In this document: positions 9,522-19,108 of the stretch, one piece after another
How the letters are laid out: every line of letters starts with the position of its first letter
How positions within the stretch are numbered: the first letter of the stretch is position 1
Assembly (NCBI GenBank): GCA_030998225.1
Contig: JAPYXD010000744.1
Coordinates: forward strand, 2,852,001-2,916,000
Source of the DNA: Diplolepis rosae
Taxonomy: Eukaryota; Arthropoda; Insecta; Hymenoptera; Diplolepididae
Reading direction: 5' to 3'
Length of the DNA stretch: 64,000 nucleotides
Notes under the pieces: generated by a model
What the model was told of the DNA's origin: nothing
Databases searched by the model: none
What the model saw: only the letters and a program-made list of their open reading frames with translations
Made by a program: the position numbers and the translations under genes

Positions 9522-11766
9522 TGTTACGTCCGAAAACGCAATAGTGTCCTATGCAAAATGATTTTTAGGTCAAAGCTCGCGCTTTATAACCTGGGAATCA
9601 GACCTAACTATGAGAAGAGAATAATACGCAAATCAACCCGTTAAGTCGAAATCAGCGAGAAAACCCTAACGCCTTCGTGTCGCAATATAACGTTTTGAAT
9701 AACGAAATAAGAATACCTATTAATCCCTAATATTTGATTGATTAAACAAGTCAGTTTGAGTGAACTTGGTGCAAGCTCAACTAACTGTTTGCAGCGTGAA
9801 AATCAGTTAACTAACTGATTGATATACCATGTCAATGACCCTTGAGAAAATTTGCAAATATTTATAGGGTCCCAAAATCGTTTCGAGAACGTCTATCTTG
9901 AATGATAGCATTGAACCAATGCTTTGAATCAATGCTCCATTCGTAAGACAAATAAACCTATCTTACTATATCTTGCACTGAACTAATTATGCTCAATGCT
10001 AAAGGATTAAGGTTAACAAAAATACAAACTAACATTGAACGAAAATAATGCTCAATGTTTGTTTAAAGTTTCCAAAACATACAACCTAAATATCTGGGCA
10101 CTGAACTATGCGAATTGCTCAATGTCCTAGTTGAAGAACTTGAAATTAAACAAAGATAATAACTAACACTGAACGACGCTAATGCTCAATGTTTGTTTAA
10201 AATTACAAAGTGCTTCTCCTAAATATCTGAACACTGAACTATGTGAAATTGCTCAATGTTCAAATTGAAAAATTGAAATTAAACCAATGATGTAACCTGA
10301 CACTGAACGAAACCCTTGCTCAATGTTTAATTAAGAACTTGAAATGAACCGAATATATTAAACTTACACTGAACGAAATAATGCTCAATGCTTGTTTAAA
10401 GGTTTAAAAGTACACGACCAAAATATCTAAACACTGAACTAATTTTGCTCAATGTTTAAATTTATGATTGATATAAACAAATTAAACACACTAACACTGA
10501 ACTAATAATTTGCTCAATGTTTGAATTGAAAGTTGAAATAAACAGATTTAATTCTTTAACACTGAACTAATTCTGCTCAATGTTTAAATTGAAAGTTGAA
10601 ATAAAAATCAAATACACTAACACTGAACTAATAATTTGCTCAATGTTTGAGTTGAAAGTTGAAATAAACAAATTAATTCTTTAACACTGAACTAATACTG
10701 CTCAATGTTTAAATTGAAATACACCAACACTGAACTAATAATCTGCTCAATGTTTAATAATTCGAAGAAATGTTTAATATAATTATTTGATTAAATTTCA
10801 GTGCGTTAAACGGCTTAAATTGAAAATAGAAAAAAAATTGTTGGAAATTGAATTAAAGAAATAAACAAATTTTGGCTTACTTGAATTTATTTTATGAAGA
10901 AGTTCTGATACAATATTTTTCTCTTGTTGATGAGGTCTTGGTAACACAAGTTTAAAAAGCTTGATATGGGGCTAAAGCCCAAGTTGAACTGATTTTCCAT
11001 GAAAATTGTCGCTGTATTTATATGGTTTGGCTCCCATATGTTCTATGAGTAAGACAAAGAGAGCATGAGGGCTGTTTTGGTTTATACCGGGTGTCCTCAT
11101 ATTAACTTTGCCTTTTACAAAATTCCTTAAAAATAAGCCTAATTTCTTTGATTTTCTTATATTTTAAGTCGTATCCGATAAGGTTCATTTGAGTCTAACA
11201 TGAGTTGCTAATTTAATTAATTCGCATTCGTGAATTCCACCCCTTTCTCGATTCTTTTGTACTTATAAATTTAATTTATTATTTAACGATACTATTCGCT
11301 TGTTTATTGTTTATTTCATGTTTTCATATTTTTTGCATACAAAATTAACACAGGTGCTATATTTGTGATTCGAACTCTTTTCTTATACATTATTTTCTTA
11401 TCCTTAATCTAAACCTTAAGAACTAGAATATAATTTATTACATCCTTGAATATGTAATTTGAAGTTATGCGCGACTTTATTGAGAAAATAGTTGAAATAA
11501 AAGAAAATTAACAAAATATTATTTTGAAGAAAATCTGTAAAATTCTTTAAGAAATCTAAAGAGTACTCTAAGTGCAGTGCATTGAGACTAGGGGAGCGTC
11601 CTTATCATGCACTTTGACATGTTTATTGCGCTCCTGCAGTCGGAGTCAGCTGCATACAAGTGTCTATTTCCCGTATATACTATGTGGCCGAAAATTTCAA
11701 GAATCGCTGTATTAATTTCCTATTCTATATTAATATTAATAATTTAAACTTATGCAGGATGTAACA
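9522..11766 (+). mobile_element. Solo LTR (2,245 bp) inserted in transposase A
   Basis: The insertion starts TGTTACGTCC and ends GGATGTAACA (10-bp inverted termini with one mismatch, TG...CA). It is flanked by a 4-bp duplication, AGAC, and interrupts a codon of copy A after DEWIV. TG...CA termini and 4-bp duplications are typical of Gypsy-type LTRs. There is no coding body, no primer-binding site and no second LTR, so it is a solo LTR from LTR-LTR recombination. A plus-strand AATAAA at 11496-11501 near the 3' end fits the plus orientation. At 2.2 kb it is long, partly because of a tandem repeat array (9909-10756). Confidence 0.82.
9909..10756 (+). repeat. About 14 degenerate copies of a 65-bp repeat with a dyad core, inside the solo LTR
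   Basis: Cores of the form CACTGAAC...GCTCAATG begin at 9976, 10033, 10099, 10167, 10232, 10301, 10367, 10432, 10495, 10560, 10621, 10685 and 10728, with a weaker first copy at 9909. Spacing is 57-69 bp except the last (43). The two half-sites are imperfect inverted repeats of each other (CAYTGARC). The cores are conserved while the A/T spacers drift, as expected of a binding-site array. Confidence 0.85.
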
Positions 11767-11770
11767 AGAC
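11767..11770. repeat. 4-bp target duplication of the solo LTR, right
   Basis: AGAC, directly after GGATGTAACA; the partner of 9518-9521. Confidence 0.85.
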
Positions 11771-13039
11771 GATCCACTCATCAGAGTATCGATGCCCTTT
11801 TCTGCTTTTGTGCCGTGATGCTTCCAACATTTCCGTAATGACTAATTTTTCATTTTGAGAAATATTTTTTGCATTCAGTTCTGCCTCTAAAGAGACCATA
11901 TTCGTGGAAGCCAATTTTTTCCTCTTATCAATCATCTGCTTTTTTAGAAGGTCTCTCGACCTTTCATTGTAGTCCATTTTCTTTGTTATTTTTTTCAACT
12001 TTTCTCTCATGAGACGAAGTTTTATTTTATTAGGGCTACATGCTGTGAATTTCAGTCTTCGATAATCTTTTTGTTTTTGCAGTCTCACAGTCTTATTTCT
12101 CAGTGTTGCTTTTGCTTTCTTACAAGGTAAGCAATGTTTCTTGTGAGGGAGACTAGCCGAGTCCAGGATTAAATTACAATTTTGATGTCGCAAGTGTCCT
12201 GAGGTATCACGAACAGTAACGGAGGTTTCAAAATTTCTCCCTGAGTTAGGAACCGCACATCCTTCACAAGTTTTAATTTTGTGAAAAGTTTGAATTAGCA
12301 CTTCGATTTCTTCTGGGCAGGATACGAACTTTCTCATGAATCCTAGTTTCTCGACTTCTACTGGAGTATCGAATACGTAGGCATGAACGGTCATGTCTTT
12401 GTACAAAACAACCTTTTTGGAACATACCGTATTAAATTTCCCATTTTTTATTCGTCCTGACCATTGAACAAAAGTGATTGCTTGAAAGATCCCGTCACTA
12501 ACGTCACATCGAGTCCACGCAGTAGGAAATTTAAATGCTTCTTTATTTGAAATTAACGATTCAAATAAGGCAATTCTTTCCAGTTCCTTCTGTTTACTGT
12601 CTTCAACCGTTGAATCCTCCGAAACCTCAATTGTGGGAGGAACAAGAGGCGCATCAGTTACTGTAGAATCATGATTAGTAATTCCATGAGAGAGAAGAAC
12701 AGGAGACACGTCAGGAAGTAACACAGAAGGCAATTCAAAAGACCGAGAAGACTCAGCAGACCCAGAGATAGCAGCGGAAAGATCAGAAGACATCTCAGTT
12801 GAAGAAGTATCAGGAAGAGAAATATCCATGCCGTCCATGCCTGATGAAGGCAGCAAATCGTCAGGAGCATTACCTACAACTTTTCTTCTTTTTTGACTCT
12901 TTACGCTCTTTACAGTCGGTTCAGCTTGCCTTTTTTTAGGTGATTTGCGCCTTTTCAAATTTTCAGACAAATATGCTGGACAGTTAGGAAACTGAGTTGG
13001 TATCGTGCCTTTTTTCAGCCGTGGTACTGAATAATTTTC
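11767..13039 (-). pseudogene. Copy A: N-terminal exon, first part
   Basis: The exon opens after a TTGCAG acceptor. It encodes the end of a THAP domain (RLKKGTIPTQFPNCPAYLS), then a basic NLS-like KRRKSPKKR, and an acidic/Ser-rich linker of about 110 residues. Next comes a conserved module with CEGC, LRHQNC and CLPC, then a Lys/Arg-rich predicted coiled coil (about residues 335-375), and finally RYSDEWIV, where the LTR interrupts the frame. Copy B has the same order of elements. The remainder of this exon resumes at 9521. Confidence 0.82.
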
Positions 13040-13408
13040 CTGCAATACGAAGAAATTAAAAAATATCGCATTAACAATAAATTTTGTTTCATGCGATTTG
13101 TTTAAAATTAGCTTCGTTATGTATATTTTTCGCTAATTTTACTTTTTTGAAGGAAAATATTCTTCTGGAAAATTGGATTACTAATTCAAGGAATAATTGG
13201 GAAAAACTTTGGAATTAATTTGAAAATAAATTTTTATTACAATAAAAGGTGAGAAAATTAGCTAATGTAACATATTTATATTTTCATTTATTTATTTAAA
13301 TTAAAAGCATCCCAATTGAAAATGATATCTATTAAAATTTTTAAAAAATTTATCACATTAAGTTTTACACAAATATTAATTATTATTTATATATTTATTT
13401 ATACATAC

Positions 13409-13450
13409 CGATGCTATAACATTTCCAGCAGGATCCTTTACTTCTCTCTT
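13409..13450 (-). pseudogene. Copy A: tentative 14-codon exon before the THAP-tail exon
   Basis: On the minus strand TTATTTAG precedes 42 bases ending ATAGCATCG, followed by the donor GTATGT. The frame gives REVKDPAGNVIAS and joins in phase 0 to ENYSVPRLKKG of the next exon. A polar, glycine-containing stretch just ahead of the RLK..AVP..FP motif is usual in insect THAP proteins, which supports the call. Sequence further 5' is interrupted by the inverted repeat at 13478, and no C2CH zinc finger was located. Confidence 0.4.
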
Positions 13451-13477
13451 CTAAATAACCTCTTCTTTAAGAAAATG

Positions 13478-13542
13478 TAAAATAAGGTGAATATTAATTT
13501 ATATTTTTAAAATAGTTAACTAACATTAATAAAAACAGTATA
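13478..13542 (+). repeat. Left 65-bp inverted repeat of the nested segment
   Basis: It runs from TAAAATAAGGTGAATATT to ACAGTATA and matches the reverse complement of 18538-18602 except for an AG/GA pair. Confidence 0.85.
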
Positions 13543-14189
13543 ATAAGAACAATTAAATTTTTTTTTCATTTTCAAAACCAAAAGTAGTCTATCTACGTCC
13601 GTTTTCATCCTCTCTAACATTCACGAAATTTTGGAAACATTTTATGTACTTTGGACACAAACAAGTAGAAACTGGACCAAATTATTCATATAAACTTGCT
13701 ACTCTTCTCAAGTATCACATGCCCTTAACGCTCATAATTTTAGTAATAGATCAAATTACATTTCTAGAAATCACGTCAGAGGTAATGAAATTTTGCATTT
13801 AATGACCTAAAAATGAAGTGTTTTTGTGCAGCACTGTCAAAAATAATGCAAAAAGAGTCCAAATTTCATAGTTTTTACCATTTTTCAATAACACCTAAAG
13901 CAATGAACATTTCAAATTTTTTTTTTATCTGTCACAAAGGTAGATTTACGGAAAATATCCGATGTATATGAAAGAAACTAATTATTTTTACCTGGATACC
14001 GTGAAAGTTGAAATTTAGGAAAACAAAGTTCACGAAACTTTTGCACGGCAGTGTTGTTTATTTCGTTTATATTAAAGTCGTTAATGAATGTAACAGGTGA
14101 AAATTTCCACATGGGTATTCCCACCTGGGGTTTTTTATTGTGTAAGGTAATTAATGGACAGTGTTTTATTATATTTTTTTCTTTTCCAG
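13543..14189 (+). other. 5' region of transposase B; no THAP exon identified
   Basis: This 647-bp stretch should hold the promoter and first exon of copy B. I see no clear TATA box. One short frame (13812-13973) reads MKCFCAAL...KESKFHSF...FICHKGRF and loosely recalls a THAP zinc finger (C..C, FH.F, IC....F), but it lacks the conserved Trp and final His spacing and is too short. The acceptor TTTTCTTTTCCAG at 14177-14189 starts the first firm exon. Confidence 0.4.
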
Positions 14190-15515
14190 CATGAGTATAA
14201 AATACCAAGATTAAAACACGATGCGTTGCCTTCGCAATTTCCAGGTTGCCCACAATATGTATCGCAAAGTAGGAAACGTCGAAAGTCTCCGAAGAAGAGA
14301 GATTATTCTTTGCTTCCGAGTACTCCAAAAATTAAAAAAACCTTGGTATCCAAAGAGGCTAGAAGGCAAGTCGATTCTGAAGAGGCTGAAGTTCCAATTC
14401 CTTGTAAAAATATTAGAGTATCAACCGTATCAGCAACAACTTCTTGTGAAAATGGTTTTGCAATGGTTAGCAGTAATAATTTTTCAATAGCTTCTGAGAA
14501 AGGAAAGGATAAACCAAATATCAAAACTGATTTTGTGATAAAATCTGAGACTGATAAACAAAAGGATGCTGATAAGACTGATTTTAAAGAAGTCGGCGAT
14601 AAAGCCACCTCCTTATTTATATCTATGTTTGAAAATGATACGCTTATAACTTGTCCTCTCCCTTGGACTCAGCAAAACATATGCTTAGGTGATGGCAATA
14701 AAATCCAATTTGTCCATTGGGACAGCAAATTTGTAAATGGCAAATGCAGGCCGGTATGTCATAAACAGCTCGTAGTTTCAAGTGATCTGTCGATTCATTT
14801 TTTTGTAAATGGAGCGTGTTTTGAAATAGAAAAAATTGGTCTGAAGAAGAGTGTATCGTCGCCTACTGAACTGAACACTATTCTTAATAAACTAAATAGT
14901 TTTAAAGTATGTCTTGGGTGTGCGAATCCATCGGAAGATATCAACTTCGCAAATTCATTTGCATCTGTAGACGAAAATGGATATTTACGGCACAAAGATT
15001 GCAGTTTGTTAATTGCAAGAGATTCAAAGTTGACAAGATGCGACACATGTTACAAAGGTCGAAATACTCTTAAGAAAAAAGAAAAAAGATTTAAAGACCG
15101 AAAATGTGCCCAACGATTAAATAAGTTGAGTCCTTTAAGTAAAAAGAGATACCAGTTAACACAGGAACAAAGAAGACTTGAAAGAAGGCAGAAATTAAGA
15201 ACGAAAGCAACGCTTCATATATATAAAAATATGTTTCAGAAAACTAAAAAAGAATTACTTGATGTCAAAAAAGAGTCATTGAGTGAAAAACTTGATCAAC
15301 ATAATTTAAAAGAACATGAACGTGTTGCTATTGATGAAATTCTAAATGCAGCAAAAGTCTCAGATAGTAAAAGGCGTCGATATTCTGATCAGTGGCTTAC
15401 ACTTTCTCTCCTACTTCACATGCGATCACCGGCTACGTATAGGTTCCTGAGAGAGAATAATATCTTGGCTTTACCTTGTACTCGGAGCATTCGTCAATAC
15501 GTATTGTCTCGATAA
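14190..15515 (+). CDS. Copy B: N-terminal exon, open to a TAA at 15513-15515
   Basis: The conserved module in this exon has CLGC, LRHKDC and CDTC, spaced as in copy A. A Lys/Arg-rich coiled-coil region follows, and then LREN.I.LPC.RSIRQ. By comparison with A (STIRR/YLSVI) the exon should end after CGT CA at 15496, but the next bases are AT, not GT. If read through, the frame continues YVLSR and stops at TAA. Unspliced RNA would therefore give a protein truncated just before the catalytic core. In Drosophila P, retention of a different intron yields a truncated repressor, so such a product could be regulatory. That is inference. Confidence 0.75.
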   Translation, partial: HEYKIPRLKHDALPSQFPGCPQYVSQSRKRRKSPKKRDYSLLPSTPKIKKTLVSKEARRQVDSEEAEVPIPCKNIRVSTVSATTSCENGFAMVSSNNFSIASEKGKDKPNIKTDFVIKSETDKQKDADKTDFKEVGDKATSLFISMFENDTLITCPLPWTQQNICLGDGNKIQFVHWDSKFVNGKCRPVCHKQLVVSSDLSIHFFVNGACFEIEKIGLKKSVSSPTELNTILNKLNSFKVCLGCANPSEDINFANSFASVDENGYLRHKDCSLLIARDSKLTRCDTCYKGRNTLKKKEKRFKDRKCAQRLNKLSPLSKKRYQLTQEQRRLERRQKLRTKATLHIYKNMFQKTKKELLDVKKESLSEKLDQHNLKEHERVAIDEILNAAKVSDSKRRRYSDQWLTLSLLLHMRSPATYRFLRENNILALPCTRSIRQYVLSR

Positions 15516-18442
15516 TGGTTTTATTTATTTCATTTACCTTTATGTTCTCGTGATAAATCGTAATTTCTCCCTGTGTTTCAGATATTTGAGTTTAATAGAG
15601 ACACCCTGTGGATTTGACCCATCATTTTTTTCTCTTTTGAAAGACAAGTTATCATCTTTACCTGATATGGATCTCGATTTTATACTAGCGCTTGATGAAG
15701 TGGGTACGCGGAAAAATATTGCGGTTGATCCGCAGACTCTCATATATAAAGGACTTGTCGATTTTGGGGATGGCGACGAACTAGTTGATATTAGTCAGAA
15801 GGCAGACCATGCACTAGTCTTTATGCTGGTACCATTAAATAATGACTCCGTTCAACCAATTGCAGTGTTTGCTGCCACTGGATCCACTCCAGGGTCTACA
15901 TTAGCTCGCTTAGTAGTTGAAGCAATTGTTCTTTTGGAAAGGACAAGTGCCAGAGTGCACGCTGTAGTAGCAGATGGAGCCTCTACGAATAGAAAATTTT
16001 GGACCGAGTTAGGCTGCAGTGGAAAAATGAATGGGTTTCGAAATTGGTTTGAACATCCCTCTGGGGACAATCGAAAAGTATATCTGTTTTCTGACACCCC
16101 CCATTTGATAAAGTGCATCAGAAATCGCTTACTTAGTAATGACCTGAAGGTTTGTGTAATAAGTTGAAAATTAACAACACATTGTAATCGTCTTCAAAAT
16201 TTGATTTAATTATTGCATTTTAATGTGTATTTTTTTTTAAATAGTTCGATCCAGATGGACCTCCAATTTCTTGGCAGCATATTAGGACTCTCTTCAAGCA
16301 TGATCGACATAATACTGGGTTAAGAACATGTCCCAAACTCACTGATAGCCACTTAGATCCAAACACTTTTGACAAAATGAGAGTTTATTTGGCAGTGCAG
16401 GTACTTTTTTTCAATTCTCTACAACTTAACCGTTTCCAATTTTTGAAAATGAATCAATTATTATCAAATACAGCAATTTGTTTATAAAAATTTTGTTTTG
16501 GAAAATTGATTTTTAATGATTTCAGCCATTAAAGAATTTATTTTCAAAAAATTGGAAACGGTTAAGTTGTACAGAATATTTTACCCGAAAAAATAAGCTA
16601 TGATTTAAGAAACTTCAATCATTTTTCAAAAAATTGCAAAAAAGCGATACTATGGAAAAATCCTATTACAAAAAACATTATTAAAAAATTATTTCTCGTA
16701 ATTTTCAATTTTTTTCATTAAAAAGAGTGTCTTTCCTGACATATGACACGGCTGATGATATAATTTCCAGTCTTGAAATCATAGAAAAACTTCTTTTTCC
16801 AGAGACTGATTTTTGGCACGACAACTACCTTAAGTATAATTAAATTTTTTATGGACATGGTTTATTCAAACTATTGAAATAAAATTTCAGATATTCAGCA
16901 AGTCAGTAGCGAAGGCATTACGCGAATATAAAGACTTCATTAAGGAACTAGAGGATTGTGAAAATACAGCGATGTTCTGTGAGAAACTAAATAACTTATT
17001 TGATGCGCTCAATAGAAGAACAAATGAGACAGGACTTCGTCTAGATTCTACAGATTTTCAAGTAAGTACTATAATTATTGGTATGAAGGATAAAAAAAAT
17101 CAAATATTAAACAATAAGGTAAAATGCGATATTTTCTTGTGAATTCGGCAACCAGTTCTTCATGTATAATATTAATAAATATATAAAATGTTCCTTTATC
17201 TGTTTCAGGTCATTTACGACTTTCTGTCGTGGCTTAATGCATGGGAGGAAAAGTTAAACATCGGTCTGATAAGCGAAAAAGAATTTTTAACAGCGAACAC
17301 ATCCGAAGGTTTACGTGTCACTTTGACCTCTACAATTGATTTAACTACTTACTTAATTCGAAAGCGCAACTTTGAATGTGTTCAAACTGGGAGAATTAAT
17401 CAGGACCCTTTAGAGGTACATTTCAATTAAAGTTTACATTTTAAATAATAAATCATTATTTCAATATAATTACTATACAACTGAAATTCATTATGAATAT
17501 TATTAGCATGTGGATAGGCTAGAACTCATTTCAGCCTTTTCGCTTGACTTGCGCTATTTCAGGCTAATCAAATCAGAATATTTATCCATATATTCTTGAA
17601 TAATATTGGAAACAGTTTTATTTATTTTCTCCTGCACATTGTTTTTGTAATTTCATTTTTCTCTTCATATTCAGAGATTTTTTGGCACTGCTCGATTGGC
17701 TTGTGGTACAAATGATCATCCTAGCATGCCTACCTTCCTGCAAGTTTATAAGATTTTGAGTGCCTTCAGTATCCTTAGACCTCCTAAATTTGGAAATTGT
17801 TCTCCCCTTCAAGACAAGCCTTCTCCACCTTTAATATCCATCTCAAGACTCAAAGAACTTTATTCCTCTAGAAAGAAAAGTGCCATTGAAGATATAAAGA
17901 ATAAGCTTCAGATTGTAATCAACGATGATAACTCTGATTTCTCAGAATTTGTTAATGCAGTCGACCATGACTATGACTTACCTCCTATTGTAGACTGTTT
18001 GATTTATTATACTGCTGGAATTGTATGTGCTAAGCACATAAAAATGTTAAACTGCTCCCTTTGTAAAAATGCTTTCATTAACACTGCTGATTCAGTTAAA
18101 AATATAGAATCTTCAGTTATAATGAACCGACCTGATGCTCGACTAATTAACGCAGGTAAACTTGTTCATCCTAATTCTGCTGTTTTTAACATTATTAAAA
18201 AAGTTGAACAATTATTTTCTAAATATTGTACGTCAAAAAACGTGTTTGAGTGCATTTTAAATGAGTTATCTACAAACACTGTGTTCAATTTTCCGTGTAC
18301 TGAACACAGCAAAGAAATTTTGGCCCGTATCATTCAACAGTATTTGTTAACACGAATGAGGCAATATGCTAAAGACAACTTTTCTAATGAAAAAAAAGAA
18401 AACAGACACAAAAAGAAACTAGCAAAACTCGCAAAAACCTAG
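14190..18442 (+). CDS. P-element/THAP9-like transposase, copy B
   Basis: Exons: 14190-15496 (expected end), 15582-16149, 16245-16400, 16891-17061, 17209-17415 and 17675-18442; the last four junctions are in phase 0. Domain order: THAP tail (HEYKIPRLKHDALPSQFP), basic NLS-like RKRRKSPKKR, acidic linker, Cys/His module, coiled coil, RYSDQW motif, then the RNase H core with FILALDEVG (first Asp), VVADGASTNRKFW (second Asp) and DTPHLIKCIRNRLL. The insertion domain, TSEGLRVTLTST and NQDPLE/RFFG follow; by analogy with hAT ER.FS the Glu is probably the third catalytic residue. All residues expected of an active DDE enzyme are present. Doubts: no THAP finger found and an abnormal first donor. AATAAA at 18456-18461 follows the stop. 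Confidence 0.8.
15582..16149 (+). CDS. Copy B: catalytic-core exon
   Basis: The exon starts after CTGTGTTTCAG; the frame needs two bases from the previous exon and opens YLSLIETPCGFDPSFF. It holds ILALDEVGTRK, YKGLVDFGDGD, the SVQPIAVF strand, VVADGASTNRKFW, and FSDTPHLIKCIRNRL before donor GAAG/GTTTGT. The conserved D..G...N.K.W and D.PHL.K..RN motifs are diagnostic of P/THAP9 transposases. It has no internal stop or shift, in contrast to copy A. Confidence 0.85.
16418..16575. mobile_element. 158-bp foldback (MITE-like) insertion in an intron of transposase B
   Basis: The arms at 16418-16450 and 16539-16575 are near-perfect inverted repeats centred on ACAACTTAACCGTTTCCAAT and its complement. 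They lie in the 490-bp intron between 16400 and 16891, which is far longer than the other introns of the gene (95-260 bp). The element has no coding capacity and I did not identify a target duplication. Confidence 0.7.
17209..18442 (+). CDS. Copy B: C-terminal exons
   Basis: Exon 17209-17415 encodes SWLNAWEEKL, NTSEGLRVTLTST and INQDPLE and ends at GAG/GTACAT. Exon 17675-18442 continues in phase 0 as RFFGTARLACGTNDHPSMPT, so the acidic residue and the FFG motif sit on either side of the intron exactly as in copy A. The C-terminal domain has two Cys pairs (MLNCSLCKNAF and nearby) and ends in a basic tail (KKKLAKLAK). The last exon runs to TAG at 18440-18442. Confidence 0.82.
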
Positions 18443-18455
18443 TATTTATTTATAT

Positions 18456-18461
18456 AATAAA
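18456..18461 (+). terminator. Polyadenylation signal of transposase B
   Basis: AATAAA begins 14 nt after the stop codon and before the right inverted repeat, an economical 3' end typical of compact DNA transposons. Confidence 0.5.
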
Positions 18462-18537
18462 TTCCTATATTTTCTAAACCGATATATTTGTGAGTTTATT
18501 TTTCCCTTAAACCAACATAATACTTTTTTTTTTTTAG

Positions 18538-18602
18538 TATACTGTTTTTATTAATGTTAGTTAATCATTTTAAAAATATAAATTAATATTCACCTTATTT
18601 TA
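18538..18602 (-). repeat. Right 65-bp inverted repeat of the nested segment
   Basis: This is the inverted partner of 13478-13542. It begins TATACTGTTTTTATTAATG, 96 bp after the stop of transposase B and immediately after a T-rich run. Confidence 0.85.
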
Positions 18603-19016
18603 TATTCTATTTTCTTTAATTATTCATAATGATTTCCAACAAATTACAACTCTCATCAACTTCGTTTCTTATTCAAAATTTTTCATTTTTTTTTCATTTT
18701 TCAAGTTAATTTTACCTCAAAAAAATAATATAAATGCAGTGATATTTAGACAATTAAATATAAAAAATTTTAAACAGTTATTCAATGCAATAAAGGAATA
18801 AAAGAGATATTAATATTTAAATAGTAATATCAGTTGAATGTTTCAAAATAGTTTTTGTATGAGATTAATATGAATAAAAAAGGGAAAATTTAATTTGAAA
18901 TATTCAAGTAATATTAATATTTGAAGTCTGATCTCTTTTATTTGTTTACGGCATTGAATAATATATTTAAAAAAATTTTTATATTAAATTCTCCGTATAT
19001 CACTGTGCATTTTCAG
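18603..19016 (-). other. Remaining 5' end of the outer P-like element
   Basis: Very A+T-rich sequence between the nested segment and the right subterminal repeat. It should contain the promoter and first (THAP) exon of copy A on the minus strand, but I see no C2CH pattern in any minus frame. The exon is either lost or unrecognisable. Confidence 0.45.
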
Positions 19017-19093
19017 GGAGTGATGGTACAGTTAGCGCCGCGTGTGACGATTCGGCAAACTAACTTAGGAATTCAACTTAGGACACTAACGGG
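19017..19093 (-). repeat. Right 77-bp subterminal inverted repeat
   Basis: This is the inverted partner of 5453-5529. A 63-codon frame covering this repeat on the plus strand is a by-product of the repeat and not a gene. Confidence 0.85.
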
Positions 19094-19108
19094 ACGCCAT
19101 TTTCTTTT

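Larger units (their letters stand above)
6394..13450 (-). pseudogene. P-element/THAP9-like transposase, copy A (inactivated)
   Basis: Exons reconstructed from homology to copy B and GT-AG sites, 5' to 3': 13450-13409 (tentative), 13039-9424 (split by an LTR), 9322-8864, 8607-8452, 8378-8199, 8111-8007, 7882-7742 and 7188-6394. The family makes a DDE transposase with an RNase H fold interrupted by a GTP-binding insertion domain. It shows the THAP-tail motif (RLKKGTIPTQFPNCP), the second catalytic Asp (VVSDGASTNRKFW), PPHLIKCIRNRL, and TSEGLRVT...INQDPLE. Lesions: LTR insertion at 9522-11766, a deletion of about 110 bp with frameshift near 9205 just after ISLD, and TAG at 7165-7167 where B has Leu. 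Compared with B it has one extra intron. It is not a functional gene, though truncated products are possible. Confidence 0.88.
13478..18602 (+). mobile_element. Nested P-like element carrying transposase B (boundaries approximate)
   Basis: A 65-bp inverted repeat (13478-13542 and 18538-18602, 63/65 identical) brackets copy B, and the segment sits in the 5' region of copy A, 28 bp from A's tentative first exon. This suggests B is a separate element, about 5.1 kb, that jumped into the outer one. However, I find no 8-bp direct duplication beside these repeats, and the outer sequence shows only a weak further match (AAGAAAAT), so the true ends may lie elsewhere. Alternatively the repeats could be unrelated short insertions. 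Confidence 0.5.

Noticed and set aside
13812..13973. Possible THAP zinc-finger exon for copy B (MKCFCAAL, KFHSF, FICHKGRF)
   Set aside because: It lacks the conserved Trp and the C..H ending, the spacing from FH.F to the last Cys is far too short, and there is no donor in a suitable phase. The resemblance is probably chance.
13978..14328. Minus-strand 116-codon reading frame with a donor-like CAG/GTAAAA end
   Set aside because: It overlaps the start of copy B on the other strand, has no C2CH pattern, and the donor phase (1) does not fit the phase-0 acceptor of copy A.
14303..16118. Minus-strand frames of 83-101 codons across copy B
   Set aside because: They are antisense to exons whose plus-strand product shows clear homology to copy A, so they are shadows.
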